Positions 50,305 through 59,996 of a stretch of DNA of 64,000 bases are shown in pieces (position 1 is the first letter of the stretch; each line of letters opens with the position of its first letter). The stretch lies in assembly GCF_039710355.1 (NCBI RefSeq), contig NZ_JBDKWZ010000022.1:1-64000 (forward strand), written 5' to 3'. The translations under genes and the position numbers were made by a program. Origin of the DNA: Rapidithrix thailandica. GTDB taxonomy: Bacteria; Bacteroidota; Bacteroidia; Cytophagales; Flammeovirgaceae. The notes under the pieces are model-generated. The model searched no databases. It worked only from the letters and a program-made list of their open reading frames with translations, and had not been told where the DNA came from.

Positions 50305-50910
50305 ATGAGAGCATTTATTATTCCTATGGTATTGTTAACGGCTTTAATGAGTTTTCAAATCGCTCCGCAAAAAGGCTGGCAATCGATTTTTAACGGAAAA
50401 GACCTGGATGGATGGAAAATCCATGGAACGGAAAAATGGTATGTGAGTGAGGGTAACTTGATCTGTGAGAGTGGCCCGGACAAGCAGTATGGCTATTTGG
50501 CTACCGACAAGCAATTTAAAGATTTTGAATTGAAACTTGAATTCAAACAAGAAGCCGAAGGAAATAGTGGTGTCTTTTTCCGCTCTAGTTTGGAAGGTAC
50601 CAAAATCAGTGGTTGGCAAGTAGAAGTGGCACCTCCGGGCAAAGATACCGGTGGGGTTTATGAGTCTTATGGAAGGGGTTGGTTAGTGAAAATTCCTGAG
50701 GAAAAAGAAAATATCCTCAAAATGGGCGAGTGGAATGAAATGCGTATCCGGGTGAAAGGTGGTAAAGTGACGACTTGGTTAAACGGGCAGAAGATGGTGA
50801 ATTTTAAAGATGAAAAAATCGGACAAGCAAAGGGAAGTATTGCCTTGCAAATCCACGATGGAGGAGGTATAAAAGTGCGATGGAGAAATATCCAAGTGAA
50901 AGAAATGTAA
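50305..50910 (+). CDS. Exported DUF1080 (3-keto-disaccharide hydrolase-like) protein
   Basis: A 201-residue protein with a signal peptide (MRAFIIPMVLLTALMSF) and one DUF1080 domain: GWQSIFNGKDLDGWKIHG, WYVSEGNLIC, FELKLEFKQEAEGNSGVFFRS, GWQVEV, WNEMRIRVKGGKVTTWLNGQ and WRNIQVKEM. The fold is a concanavalin-like sandwich. Some members cleave 3-keto-glycosides, while many are uncharacterised. The start at 50305 gives the signal peptide. It is monocistronic, with a terminator at 50940. Confidence 0.88.
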   Translation: MRAFIIPMVLLTALMSFQIAPQKGWQSIFNGKDLDGWKIHGTEKWYVSEGNLICESGPDKQYGYLATDKQFKDFELKLEFKQEAEGNSGVFFRSSLEGTKISGWQVEVAPPGKDTGGVYESYGRGWLVKIPEEKENILKMGEWNEMRIRVKGGKVTTWLNGQKMVNFKDEKIGQAKGSIALQIHDGGGIKVRWRNIQVKEM

Positions 50911-50939
50911 ATATTCCGGCTTTTGAATGCTTGCCTAAC

Positions 50940-50971
50940 AATGCCCATCTTTCAATTGATGGGCATTTTTT
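50940..50971 (+). terminator. Terminator after the DUF1080 gene
   Basis: AATGCCCATC pairs with GATGGGCATT over an 8-base loop, followed by T residues. Confidence 0.8.
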
Positions 50972-51021
50972 ATGAGCGATAAAATGAGTTAAAAAAATGT
51001 GGAATTATTCAAGATAATATT

Positions 51022-51047
51022 AAATATTACTACTTAAAGTAATATTT
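51022..51047. promoter_or_regulatory. Inverted repeat upstream of the PorE-like gene
   Basis: AAATATTAC and GTAATATTT are exact inverted halves with an 8-base spacer, about 235 bases before the gene at 51283. It may be a regulator site. No protein can be named. Confidence 0.35.
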
Positions 51048-51282
51048 TACCCCAAAGTATTCTTAAAATAATAGAAATTCTTACATCTTTGCAAGCGGGT
51101 TAATTTGCCGTTAATGCACTTTCATGTATGTTTGATAAAATGCCCCCAAAATTCCCAAATACTATCTTTTTCTACCCTTTAACTAAAAGGAAGGTTCATT
51201 TTTTATAAAAACAATAAAGAGCAATTTTTTTCCAAAAGTTACATTATTAGTTATTAGATTAAATCAAGTAAATCTTTAAATA

Positions 51283-53517
51283 ATGCAAAGATTATTTACC
51301 GCAATAAAAGCAGGAATAGGTATTCTGATCATTATCTACTTATCAGGATGTCCTTTGCAAGTCAATGCTCAGACGAAACTCTTGAAAAAAGGAAAAAACC
51401 TGGTTCAAAACGCTCATTTTGTAAAAGGGGTATCTGTATTGGAGCAGTTTCTGAAAGCGAATCCGGAACACCCCGAAGCCTTGTATTATGCCGGAATCGG
51501 GCATTTAAAGCTAGGTGATAGTAAGAGGTCTTTGAGTTATATTGAGAAGTCTTTACAAAAAAACAAAAGCGAGGTCCGTCCCGAACAAGCATTTTGGTAC
51601 GGGTTGGCTTTGAAAAACAATTATCAATATAACAAAGCAAAAGAACAACTTCGCAAATTCCGCTCTACTTTGGATGCGAAAGATGCTCGCCAAGCCGAAG
51701 TAGAACAACATCTAAAACAGATTGACTATGTAGAGGAGTATTTAAAAAAGAAGCCGGGATATTATGTGGAAGGATTGGGAAAAACCATCAATACGGAATA
51801 TGCCGAACATAGCCCCTTGATTTCTTCAAATGGTTCGATATTGATCTACACTTCCCGTAACCCTAAAAGTAAAGGAAAAGAGGCTGGTGATAACGGAGAG
51901 CACTATGAAGATATTTTTGTTTCCGAGATCAATAAAAACGATGACTGGACAAGTCCGAAGAGCTTGAGTGCTTCTCTGAATACTTCAAAACACGAAGCAT
52001 CCGTACAGTTGTTTGACAACGATCACAAAATGTTGATCTATAAATATGTACGGGGTGGAGATATTTACATTACGGAAAAGGAAAGTGACTCTTGGAGCGA
52101 ACCAAAGCCATTGGATAAGAAAAATATCAATACCAAATATTATGAGTCGCATGGCTATATCACTCCTGACGGTAAGACAATTTACTTTACTTCTGCCAGA
52201 GGCTCTAAAGACAAAGACTTGGATATTTACCAATCTGCTTTAGCCGAAAATGGGAAGTGGAGTAAGCCTGTCAAATTGGGAGCAGAAATCAATACAGAGT
52301 TTGATGAAGATGCCCCTTTTGTAAGCCCTGATGGCAAAACACTTTATTTCAGCTCAAAAGGACATGAAAGCATCGGTGGGTACGATGTGTTCAAATCTAC
52401 TTGGGACGAACAAGCTCAAAAGTGGGGAAAGGCGGAGCATATCTCCATGCCTGTAAATACCCCTTATGACGATATGTATTTTGTATTGGATCCCAGTAAC
52501 AACCGTGGCTATTACAGCTCTGACAGAGAAGGAGGAGAAGGAGATTTGGATATTTATGAAGTGGGTAAACTTTATACTGCAAATTTAGAGGGAATGGTAC
52601 GGGTAGAAGGAATGGAAGAAGGGTTTGAAACCTTGTCGTTACAATTCGAAAATCCTCAATACGCGTTGAAATCGACTGCAAATACTCGAGAAAAAGGAAA
52701 CTATTCCACTACACTTGACTCAAACCTGCCTTATGAAGTGAAATTTTTCTTGGGAGGAGATGATGAAAAGCAATTGCTACACACAGAAGAAGTTCAAGTG
52801 CCTGTAGCAAAAGAGAAAGATCAAAAAGTGTTGAAAAACTTTATCCTTCCCGGGGATGTACTGGAGAAAGTAACTCTTGACTACAATATTGAAGGAAAGA
52901 TAGTAGATGCTGAAACCGGTGAAGGTCAAAAGGGAAAAGTAACTTTATTTGACGAAGAAGGGAATCCTGTAGAGGAAGTTGAAACACAAGAAGACGGCTC
53001 TTTCACAATGCCATTAACTTCTAAAGTAGGTAAAAATTATTCTTTGGGATTTGAAAATCCTGAGCGTCAAACCGACCGAGTGGGTACGTTTCAAACATCA
53101 TTGGCCAAAAATATTGGCGGAGAGTATCCTGTAGGGGATAACCTGTTAGTAGTAAGAGGTCCGGATGGTGAAGAAGTCGAATTGACACAGGAGCGCATCT
53201 ACTTTGGATTTGACAGAAGTCGCTTAGACCAAGCTGCCTTGAATGTGTTGGATCAACTTTATACGGTTTTGAAAAATAATGAGTGGTTGAAAGTAGAGAT
53301 TGTGGGGCATACGGATAATACGGGAAATGCTGAGTACAACAAATGGTTGTCAAAGAAAAGGGCAAGTCAGGCTGGAGAGTATTTGAAAAAGAAAGGAATT
53401 GCTGAGGATAGAATTAAGACCGCTTATATGGGAGAAGAAAATCCTGTTTTTGATAATAATACGAGGGAAGGTAGAATGAAAAACAGAAGGGTAGAAGTGA
53501 ATTATCAAAAACCATAA
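51283..53517 (+). CDS. porE: PorE-like protein: TPR, PD40, regulatory-like and OmpA domains
   Basis: A 744-residue exported protein. The N-terminus has a possible lipobox (IIYLSGC, Cys at about 26) within the signal sequence, but the region continues to VNAQ, so the cleavage type is uncertain. TPR repeats lie at about 35-150. PD40 propeller strands follow (ISSNGSILIYTSRN, LFDNDHKMLIYKY, ITPDGKTIYFTSARGS, VSPDGKTLYFSSKGHES). A carboxypeptidase-regulatory-like domain is near 540-620, and a single OmpA domain ends the protein with VGHTDNTGNAEYNKWLSKKRA and complete Asp/Arg. This is the PorE plan, a type IX secretion factor of Porphyromonas. It is a paralogue of the gene at 45572. Confidence 0.85.
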   Translation: MQRLFTAIKAGIGILIIIYLSGCPLQVNAQTKLLKKGKNLVQNAHFVKGVSVLEQFLKANPEHPEALYYAGIGHLKLGDSKRSLSYIEKSLQKNKSEVRPEQAFWYGLALKNNYQYNKAKEQLRKFRSTLDAKDARQAEVEQHLKQIDYVEEYLKKKPGYYVEGLGKTINTEYAEHSPLISSNGSILIYTSRNPKSKGKEAGDNGEHYEDIFVSEINKNDDWTSPKSLSASLNTSKHEASVQLFDNDHKMLIYKYVRGGDIYITEKESDSWSEPKPLDKKNINTKYYESHGYITPDGKTIYFTSARGSKDKDLDIYQSALAENGKWSKPVKLGAEINTEFDEDAPFVSPDGKTLYFSSKGHESIGGYDVFKSTWDEQAQKWGKAEHISMPVNTPYDDMYFVLDPSNNRGYYSSDREGGEGDLDIYEVGKLYTANLEGMVRVEGMEEGFETLSLQFENPQYALKSTANTREKGNYSTTLDSNLPYEVKFFLGGDDEKQLLHTEEVQVPVAKEKDQKVLKNFILPGDVLEKVTLDYNIEGKIVDAETGEGQKGKVTLFDEEGNPVEEVETQEDGSFTMPLTSKVGKNYSLGFENPERQTDRVGTFQTSLAKNIGGEYPVGDNLLVVRGPDGEEVELTQERIYFGFDRSRLDQAALNVLDQLYTVLKNNEWLKVEIVGHTDNTGNAEYNKWLSKKRASQAGEYLKKKGIAEDRIKTAYMGEENPVFDNNTREGRMKNRRVEVNYQKP

Positions 53518-53539
53518 CAGGGAACAAAAGCCCAACTAA

Positions 53540-53577
53540 AAAGCCGCAGTGGTCGATAAGACTGCTGCGGCTTTTTG
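53540..53577. terminator. Terminator after the PorE-like gene
   Basis: AAAAGCCGCAG pairs with CTGCGGCTTTT around a loop of about 15 bases. T residues are on the plus side and A residues on the left, so it can serve both this gene and the small leftward frame at 53583. Confidence 0.75.
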
Positions 53578-53582
53578 GTGAT

Positions 53583-53693
53583 TTAAGCTTTTTCTCCTTT
53601 TAGAAAGTTGAGTACAGCAAAAATTAACGATATGACCAAAGGAGGCACCATAAACAGTAATGCTGCATAGCCAAGTATTGATACTTCTTCCAT
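53583..53693 (-). CDS. 36-residue single-span membrane peptide
   Basis: A small frame starting MEEVSILGYAALLFMVPP and continuing LVISLIFAVLNFLKGEKA. It has an acidic N-terminus, about 24 hydrophobic residues with a central Pro-Pro, and a basic C-terminus, as in small membrane subunits of respiratory or transport complexes. It is directly followed by the terminator at 53540-53577. Codon choice looks normal, but no homologue is recognised and the ribosome binding site is weak. Confidence 0.6.
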   Translation of the reverse strand: MEEVSILGYAALLFMVPPLVISLIFAVLNFLKGEKA

Positions 53694-53875
53694 CTTTATG
53701 CTATTTTCAGGTTATACAATATGCTTCATTTTGCGACTGCAATCTTAAATAATTGTAAGGAGTATTTCCTCATCTTTTTCTTTTTTTTCTTACTCGGTTT
53801 ACTCCTTTGGAAAAAAGGTTTGGCAAAATTTATGGTCGCTTAGTTTTACTGTACAATGGACCAAATATTTTTTGC

Positions 53876-55573
53876 ATGCAAAACCAACGAGCACTTCAAT
53901 TACTATTCCTCTATTCAATTACCATTCTTCTAATGGGGTTTATCGGTGCAAACCTCACAAACCTGGAACGCAAGTTCAGAAACATAGAAAAGAAGGGAGA
54001 TTCCCGGCAAATGATCGAAATGGCTTGGGTGATAGTTGACAAATGCCTGAGTGAAAAACGCTATGGCACAGCTAAAAAATACTATGAAAAGATCATTTCC
54101 GAAGGAAAAAAAATTAGCGATTGGAGAAGCGTCGCAGATGCAAGTTTGCGCTTGGGAGATCAGTTAAGTGATGCTACCGAGTATCAAATGGCAATTCCTT
54201 ACTACCTGGATGCCGTTCGTAATTATCTGAGTGCCAATGCAGAAAGGCAGTATGTGAATGCATTGTTTAAGCTAGGACGAAATTATCACCGCACCCGGTA
54301 TTATAAGCGCAGTATTACCGTTTTGGAAAAAGCTTTAAGCCATGTAGAACAAAATAACGTCCCCTTTCCTGAAAAATACTTCACTTACAAAATACTGGAA
54401 GATTGCTATTCCCGTACGGGCATGACCTCTAGAGCGGACTATTTGAACAGTTTAATGGTCAAGAAGAAGGAGGTAGTCCGTCAGGAAACGGCTCGTGAGA
54501 TCCAGGAAATCGAAAAATTAGAAGAGGTGATCTCCACTAAATTGATGGATACATTGAGGCTGACGCGTGATGAATTGTTTGCGGTGAAATCTCAAAAAAG
54601 GGAGTTGGAAGTGAGAAAGAAAATCTTGGAAGAAGAAAATAAAAAACACGAAGATTTAATTGAACAACAATTAGAGTACATCAATCATAAGGAATTGGAA
54701 TTGGCATTGGCACAAGAGCAGGACAAAAACCGCAAAATCCAAATCATTGCCTCCATTGCTTGTCTGGTGGTTTTTGCCATTGCTGTGATTGTCTTGATTG
54801 TCGTAAACCGGAGAACCCGGAGGATAAATCGCCAATTGGAACTACAAAATATAGAGATCCTCAAACAAGCCCGGGAAATTAAAGTGCAGAAGGAACGGAT
54901 CAAAGACCAGAATAAAAAGCTGGAGCTGGAAAAGGTGAAATCTGATACGTTATTGCTCAATATCTTACCTCGGTCTATTGCAGAAGAATTAAAAGAAAAA
55001 GGAAGAGCAACGCCAAAACATTTTGATAATGTAAGTGTATTATTTACGGATTTTAAGGGTTTTACAACGGTAGCTGAAAAACTATCGCCAAGTGAGATTG
55101 TGAAAGAGCTGGACGAGTGCTTTTTAGCATTTGACGAAATTGCTGAAAAACATAATCTGGAAAAAATAAAAACCATTGGCGATGCCTATATGTGTGCCGG
55201 AGGGGTGCCAATTCCCAACCATACGAATCCGGTAGATGCGGTAAAAGCAGGCTTGGCCATGCAAGAATTCATGCAAAACAGGAAGTTGCAGAAAATGAGG
55301 GAAGGGCGCATGTTTTTTGAATTACGGGTAGGGGTGCACACAGGGCCGATTGTGGCCGGAGTAGTGGGTAAGAAGAAATTTGCGTTTGACATCTGGGGGG
55401 ATACGGTGAACCTGGCCAGCCGTATGGAGTCCGGAAGTGAAGTAGGTAGGGTGAATATTTCAGGCATTACCTACCAATATGTCAAAGAATATTTTTACTG
55501 TAGTTATCGTGGAAAAATATCTGCCAAAAACAAAGGGGATGTAGATATGTATTATGTTAATGGAATGAAATAA
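53876..55573 (+). CDS. Membrane-bound class III adenylate cyclase with TPR sensor part
   Basis: A 565-residue protein. Membrane segment 1 is at about 8-27. TPR-like helices (about 40-190) and a coiled coil follow, probably outside the cytoplasmic membrane, then membrane segment 2 at 288-311, a second coiled coil with NILPRSIAEELKEKG, and the catalytic domain. Metal-binding Asp392 (LFTDFKGF) and Asp436 (KTIGDAYM), Lys432 and Asp505 for adenine, and Asn512/Arg516 are all present, so it should make cAMP. The start at 53876 fits the first membrane segment better than the frame start 23 codons upstream. The next gene is a cyclic-nucleotide-binding-like protein 25 bases downstream. Confidence 0.92.
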   Translation: MQNQRALQLLFLYSITILLMGFIGANLTNLERKFRNIEKKGDSRQMIEMAWVIVDKCLSEKRYGTAKKYYEKIISEGKKISDWRSVADASLRLGDQLSDATEYQMAIPYYLDAVRNYLSANAERQYVNALFKLGRNYHRTRYYKRSITVLEKALSHVEQNNVPFPEKYFTYKILEDCYSRTGMTSRADYLNSLMVKKKEVVRQETAREIQEIEKLEEVISTKLMDTLRLTRDELFAVKSQKRELEVRKKILEEENKKHEDLIEQQLEYINHKELELALAQEQDKNRKIQIIASIACLVVFAIAVIVLIVVNRRTRRINRQLELQNIEILKQAREIKVQKERIKDQNKKLELEKVKSDTLLLNILPRSIAEELKEKGRATPKHFDNVSVLFTDFKGFTTVAEKLSPSEIVKELDECFLAFDEIAEKHNLEKIKTIGDAYMCAGGVPIPNHTNPVDAVKAGLAMQEFMQNRKLQKMREGRMFFELRVGVHTGPIVAGVVGKKKFAFDIWGDTVNLASRMESGSEVGRVNISGITYQYVKEYFYCSYRGKISAKNKGDVDMYYVNGMK

Positions 55574-55598
55574 TTTTTTTGGAAGCGTAACTTGAGGA

Positions 55599-57791
55599 AT
55601 GCACAAGGTTAACAAAATCAATATCTTATCCGGGGTTCATTGGGTGCAAATTCCCGAAGCAAACCTGTATATTCTTTGTGGGTGTCCGGCTGATTCAATT
55701 AAGCACCTGAAGAAGCGGGGCCTGATCGAAACCAGGGAGTATCAAGGAGAAGAGTATGATACGGGACCGAATGCCGTATTATTATCGGATATTCTGATTC
55801 AAAACGGTAACTTTTCCAATATGAGCGAGTTTCCCATTTTGCATATGCTGTACTTGCAAGGGATGGGGATACCCGGCCATATCAATAATACCGGTGAAAA
55901 ACCTTTGTTAATTGGCTCTGAGGAACAAGTGAGCGCTCAACTCGACTATTTTTATCGAGGAAATTACGGGCTGATTAATAAAGAGGAGATCATAGAAGGG
56001 GGAATTTCGGAGGAAGAGGCAGAGCGAATGATGCAAATTAAATTGCAGTTTGCCTTTGGAAATATTATCCGCCCTGATGAATTGGTACAGTCAGTCATTG
56101 TAAAACAACAACCCGTAGAACTGAAAAACGGTGTGTTCATCACGAGAGTTGGTTTTAACAAATACCAAATCACTTATAAAGATGAAAATGTAGAAGTTGA
56201 CTTGTCTCTGGCAGCCGGAGAAGCGTACGAGCCACCTTATCAATTGGGTTATCACCATATCAAGCGAGAATATTTTGCCGTGGTTCATTCCGGAGAAGGG
56301 GATGGCTGGGACATCAACCGCCCCTGTATGGCAAGTATTCTGATTTATCAAGGTAAAATCTACCTGATTGATGCCGGACCTAATATTTTAGCCAGTCTGA
56401 ATTATTTAGGGATCAGTGTAAATGAAATCGAGGGGATATTTCATACACATGCCCATGATGATCATTTTGCCGGATTAACTACTCTCTTGCGTACGGATCA
56501 TAAATTTAAATATTTTGCCACTCCCTTGATACGGCTTTCGGTTACGAAGAAGCTTTGTGCCCTGATGAATGTTAAGGAAGAGAATTTTTCCAAGTTTTTT
56601 GAGATTCACGATCTGGAATTTGGCAAATGGACCAATATCAATGGTTTTGAAGTAAAACCGGAGTATTCACCCCATCCGGTGGAAACCAATGTGTTTATGT
56701 TCCGGGCAAAGTGGCAAGGAAAGTATAAAACCTATGCCCATTTGGGAGATGTGGTGTCCATGCGGGTGTTTAAGAAGATGATTGCCACAAAACCCGATGA
56801 GCCTGGTATCTCTCCGGAAGACTTCAATCAAATTCAAGAATTGTATTCGCAAAAAGTGGATTTGAAAAAAGTGGATGTTGGCGGGGGGATGATTCATGGA
56901 GATGCGGTGGATTATTTACAAGATCCTTCGGAAAAGCTGGTACTGGCACATACCTCCGGGCCGCTCACCGATCAGCAAAGGGAAATTGGCTCGTCCTCTT
57001 CTTTTGGAATGGTGGATGTGCTGATTCCATCCAACCGGGAGTTTCTCTATGATTCAGCCAAAGAGCATTTGCAATTTTACTTTCCGACAGCTCCTCAACA
57101 CGAGTTGAATTTTTTACTGAATCATCCTTTGAGGTCGTTTAATGCCGGGTCTATTTTACTTAAGAAAGGAGAGGAGAACAACTATGTATATTTATTATTG
57201 ACGGGTTCCGTAGAGTTTACGGATTCTCTTTTAAAACGCACCCATACCTTCCCGGCGGGTTCTCTGATTGGGTTTTATTCGGGGTATGTCGGGCAATATG
57301 CGTTGGAAACGTATTGGGCGTCCAGTAATGTCATGACTTTAGAACTCCCGCTCGGTACCTATAATGAGTTTGTCAAGAGAAATAACCTGTATAGCGATTT
57401 GCTCCGTCTGGAAGAAAATATCCTTTTTCTGGAAGCTACCTGGCTTTTTGGGGAGGTGGTGTCTTTCCCGATTCTTACAAAAGTTGCTCAGATCATGAAA
57501 CCCTCAAAATTGTACCAGGGGCATACGTTTAGCCTTTACGGCCAATCGACTTTATTTATTATTTTGGAGGGGAAAGTGGAGATGTGGTATAATGAAAAAC
57601 GCATAGGCGAACTGAGCAAAGGGGATTTTATGGGAGGGGATAATATCTTCTTTGGCGATGACAATCATTTTGATATCAATGTACTGGAAGATACTTATAT
57701 TTTTAAAATTCCCGCACAGGCTGTTACCGAGATCCCCATTGTCTATTGGAAATTACTCGAATCCTATGAAAAGCGAATGAGAGTGTTATAA
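55599..57791 (+). CDS. Metallo-beta-lactamase-fold protein with two cyclic-nucleotide-binding-like domains
   Basis: A 730-residue soluble protein. Residues 8-110 form an unrecognised domain with LCGCPADSIKHLKKRG. The MBL part (about 220-455) has the metal site THAHDDH (His284, His286, Asp288, His289) and further likely ligands His359, Asp384 and His433 or His451. Two beta-roll domains follow at about 505-615 and 625-725, with GSILLKKGEENNYVYLLLTGSVE and TLFIILEGKVE, like cAMP-binding folds; the full phosphate cassette is not seen. The gene follows the cyclase by 25 bases. Inference: a cAMP-controlled hydrolase, perhaps a phosphodiesterase, since class II enzymes share the HxHxDH motif. The substrate is unknown. 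Confidence 0.8.
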   Translation: MHKVNKINILSGVHWVQIPEANLYILCGCPADSIKHLKKRGLIETREYQGEEYDTGPNAVLLSDILIQNGNFSNMSEFPILHMLYLQGMGIPGHINNTGEKPLLIGSEEQVSAQLDYFYRGNYGLINKEEIIEGGISEEEAERMMQIKLQFAFGNIIRPDELVQSVIVKQQPVELKNGVFITRVGFNKYQITYKDENVEVDLSLAAGEAYEPPYQLGYHHIKREYFAVVHSGEGDGWDINRPCMASILIYQGKIYLIDAGPNILASLNYLGISVNEIEGIFHTHAHDDHFAGLTTLLRTDHKFKYFATPLIRLSVTKKLCALMNVKEENFSKFFEIHDLEFGKWTNINGFEVKPEYSPHPVETNVFMFRAKWQGKYKTYAHLGDVVSMRVFKKMIATKPDEPGISPEDFNQIQELYSQKVDLKKVDVGGGMIHGDAVDYLQDPSEKLVLAHTSGPLTDQQREIGSSSSFGMVDVLIPSNREFLYDSAKEHLQFYFPTAPQHELNFLLNHPLRSFNAGSILLKKGEENNYVYLLLTGSVEFTDSLLKRTHTFPAGSLIGFYSGYVGQYALETYWASSNVMTLELPLGTYNEFVKRNNLYSDLLRLEENILFLEATWLFGEVVSFPILTKVAQIMKPSKLYQGHTFSLYGQSTLFIILEGKVEMWYNEKRIGELSKGDFMGGDNIFFGDDNHFDINVLEDTYIFKIPAQAVTEIPIVYWKLLESYEKRMRVL

Positions 57792-57795
57792 TTTG

Positions 57796-58515
57796 CTAAG
57801 CTACCATCGCAGAGATATGTTTTACCAGGCTTTTGGATGCTATCGGCAACAGGGTTTCGTTGAAGGGGCAGGTTACCTTTGAATACACAAGGAACGTTGC
57901 CGGGTTCGGCAAATCCTTGAATTTTTTGATCAATTGCAGTTTGATCTTTTCGTAAGGGCTTCCCACTGATTTTTTGATGCTATCCAGATAGTTAATATGA
58001 ATGTCCCGGTATTTTTCATGATGAGAAGCGTAAACCGAGATTTGATAACGAAAGATTTTCGTGAAAATGTCTTCTTGTACATGAAGAAACAAATATCCCT
58101 CGTCCATATACAAAGGGGTAATGCCGATATGCTCAATTTCCAATTGGGCTTCAATGTATCCATAAATCTCCCTGCCCTCTTCCAGTAGTTGTTTGAACCT
58201 TGGGAGAGCGTATTGTAAAATTTCTTCTATAACCTCCATCACGTCATCGTCTTGCACCATTTTGGTATAAGAGAGCTTGAGCTTCTGAAAATCAGCCCGG
58301 CTCAATGATTCCGGAAAATGCTCATAGAGTAAAGATTTCCGGTTTTTAATGTTTAATAAGTTCTGGTAGTGAAAGAGCAGATCCTTCAGAATAGGAAATA
58401 GTTTTTTGATGTTCAATTCCTTATTCGCCTCTTGCAAATATGCCAACAGGATGTATTTCTTGTATTCATAGTCAATGATTCCCTCCGTAAGCCAATTGAA
58501 TTGCAGCTGTTTCAT
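57796..58515 (-). CDS. Unknown cytoplasmic protein
   Basis: A 239-residue protein not recognised. It is rich in helix-forming and aromatic residues, with DYEYKKYILLAYLQEANKEL, ALPRFKQLLEEGREIYGYIEA and EDIFTKIFRYQISVYASHHE. No signal peptide, membrane segment or known catalytic motif is visible. The start at 58515 (MKQLQFNW) was chosen; the longer frame adds 19 residues without evident structure. It converges on the MBL gene, ending 5 bases from its stop. It looks like a conserved single-function protein of the lineage. Confidence 0.7.
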   Translation of the reverse strand: MKQLQFNWLTEGIIDYEYKKYILLAYLQEANKELNIKKLFPILKDLLFHYQNLLNIKNRKSLLYEHFPESLSRADFQKLKLSYTKMVQDDDVMEVIEEILQYALPRFKQLLEEGREIYGYIEAQLEIEHIGITPLYMDEGYLFLHVQEDIFTKIFRYQISVYASHHEKYRDIHINYLDSIKKSVGSPYEKIKLQLIKKFKDLPNPATFLVYSKVTCPFNETLLPIASKSLVKHISAMVA

Positions 58516-58740
58516 TTTCAAAGAGTGTTTGGTTTCTAATAGTAAAATGAGATTTAACCGGTTAAAATTCAACTTTTATACCCAGTAGCCTTACATTTAA
58601 GTTCCCTTGAGTGAATTTAATTTTAAATTCGATAATTATATAACCGGTTGATTTGTAAAAGGTTATACAGCGTAAATTCGCTGCGTTTTCTCCCCGGTCA
58701 GAATCCCCATTTCGCATAGCCATATTCTGAATTTTATTGT

Positions 58741-58748
58741 TATTTTTG
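58741..58748 (+). promoter_or_regulatory. Candidate -7 box of gap
   Basis: TATTTTTG matches TAnnTTTG, 45 bases before the gap start. No TTG is present at the usual distance. Confidence 0.4.
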
Positions 58749-58792
58749 CTTACGAATTTAGTTTATTGGTAAACCTCTAAAGCGAAATTACT

Positions 58793-59791
58793 ATGTCTAA
58801 AACTAGAGTAGCTATTAACGGATTTGGCCGGATTGGTCGGCTTACGTTTAAAGCATTGTTGGAGAAGGAAAATGTGGAGGTGGTAGCATTGAATGACCTT
58901 ACTGACCCTAAAACCCTTGCACACTTATTGAAGTACGATTCTGTTCACGGTAAATTTAACGGAACCGTAGAAGTGGACGGGGATACTATCATCGTAAACG
59001 GAAAAAACATTAAAATATATGCCCAAACGGATCCTGCTCAGCTTCCTTGGGGTGATTTGAATATAGATGTAGTGTTGGAGTCAACCGGCCGTTTTGTTGA
59101 TTCGGAAGGTGCTGGAAAACACTTGACTGCCGGAGCGAAGAAAGTGGTAATCTCTGCTCCTGCCAAAGGTGGTGTGAAAACCGTAGTATTAGGTGTGAAC
59201 GAGGAAGACCTGACCGGGGAAGAAAATATCGTATCAAACGCTTCTTGTACTACTAACTGCTTGGCGCCAATGGCGAAAGTATTGGACGAGAAATTTGGTA
59301 TCGAAAAAGGGTACATTACTACTATCCACGCTTACACTTCTGATCAAAGGATCCAAGATGCTCCTCACAAAGACTTGAGAAGAGCTAGAGCGGCTGCGTA
59401 TTCTATCGTTCCTACTTCAACCGGAGCGGCCAAAGCAGTAGGCTTGGTATTGCCTCACCTGGCAGGCAAATTGGATGGTAAAGCGATGCGCGTGCCAATT
59501 CCGGATGGTTCTTTGACTGACCTTACCGTAGTATTGAAAAAAGAAGCTACTGTTGAGGAAATCAATGCTGCTATGAAAGAAGCGGCTGAAGGTGCTATGA
59601 AAGGTATTTTGGAATACACTGAAGATCCGATCGTGTCTATTGACATCGTGGGTAATCCTCACTCTTGTATTTTCGATGCGGATTTGACTTCTGTAAACGG
59701 TACCTTGGCGAAAGTGGTTGGCTGGTACGACAACGAAGCCGGTTATTCTAACCGTGCCGCTGACTTGATCGAGAAGATTGCAAAGCAATAA
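58793..59791 (+). CDS. gap: Glyceraldehyde-3-phosphate dehydrogenase
   Basis: Glycolytic GAPDH, 332 residues. It has INGFGRIGRLTFKAL for NAD, the catalytic SNASCTTNCLAP, and HAYTSDQ, RAAAYSIVPTSTGAAKA and WYDNEAGYSNR. It makes 1,3-bisphosphoglycerate. Synonymous codon choice is noticeably uniform, as expected of a strongly expressed gene. A strong terminator follows. Confidence 0.97.
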   Translation: MSKTRVAINGFGRIGRLTFKALLEKENVEVVALNDLTDPKTLAHLLKYDSVHGKFNGTVEVDGDTIIVNGKNIKIYAQTDPAQLPWGDLNIDVVLESTGRFVDSEGAGKHLTAGAKKVVISAPAKGGVKTVVLGVNEEDLTGEENIVSNASCTTNCLAPMAKVLDEKFGIEKGYITTIHAYTSDQRIQDAPHKDLRRARAAAYSIVPTSTGAAKAVGLVLPHLAGKLDGKAMRVPIPDGSLTDLTVVLKKEATVEEINAAMKEAAEGAMKGILEYTEDPIVSIDIVGNPHSCIFDADLTSVNGTLAKVVGWYDNEAGYSNRAADLIEKIAKQ

Positions 59792-59814
59792 GCATATTTA
59801 AAATATCCAGTATG

Positions 59815-59843
59815 AAAGGGCTCAATTTATGAGCCCTTTTTTT
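59815..59843 (+). terminator. Terminator after gap
   Basis: AAAGGGCTCA pairs with TGAGCCCTTT around ATTTA and is followed by T residues. Confidence 0.85.
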
Positions 59844-59996
59844 GTAATATTATGAGATAGAAGCCGGAAATTGCTTTAATGTTACCCATTTTTTGCGTAT
59901 TCAACTAAGGAAAGATTGATAAGAACCAAAAGCTCCTTTATATTTAAGGGTTCAATCAATTAAAATGACTTAAAATACACTAACGAAGAGTACACT

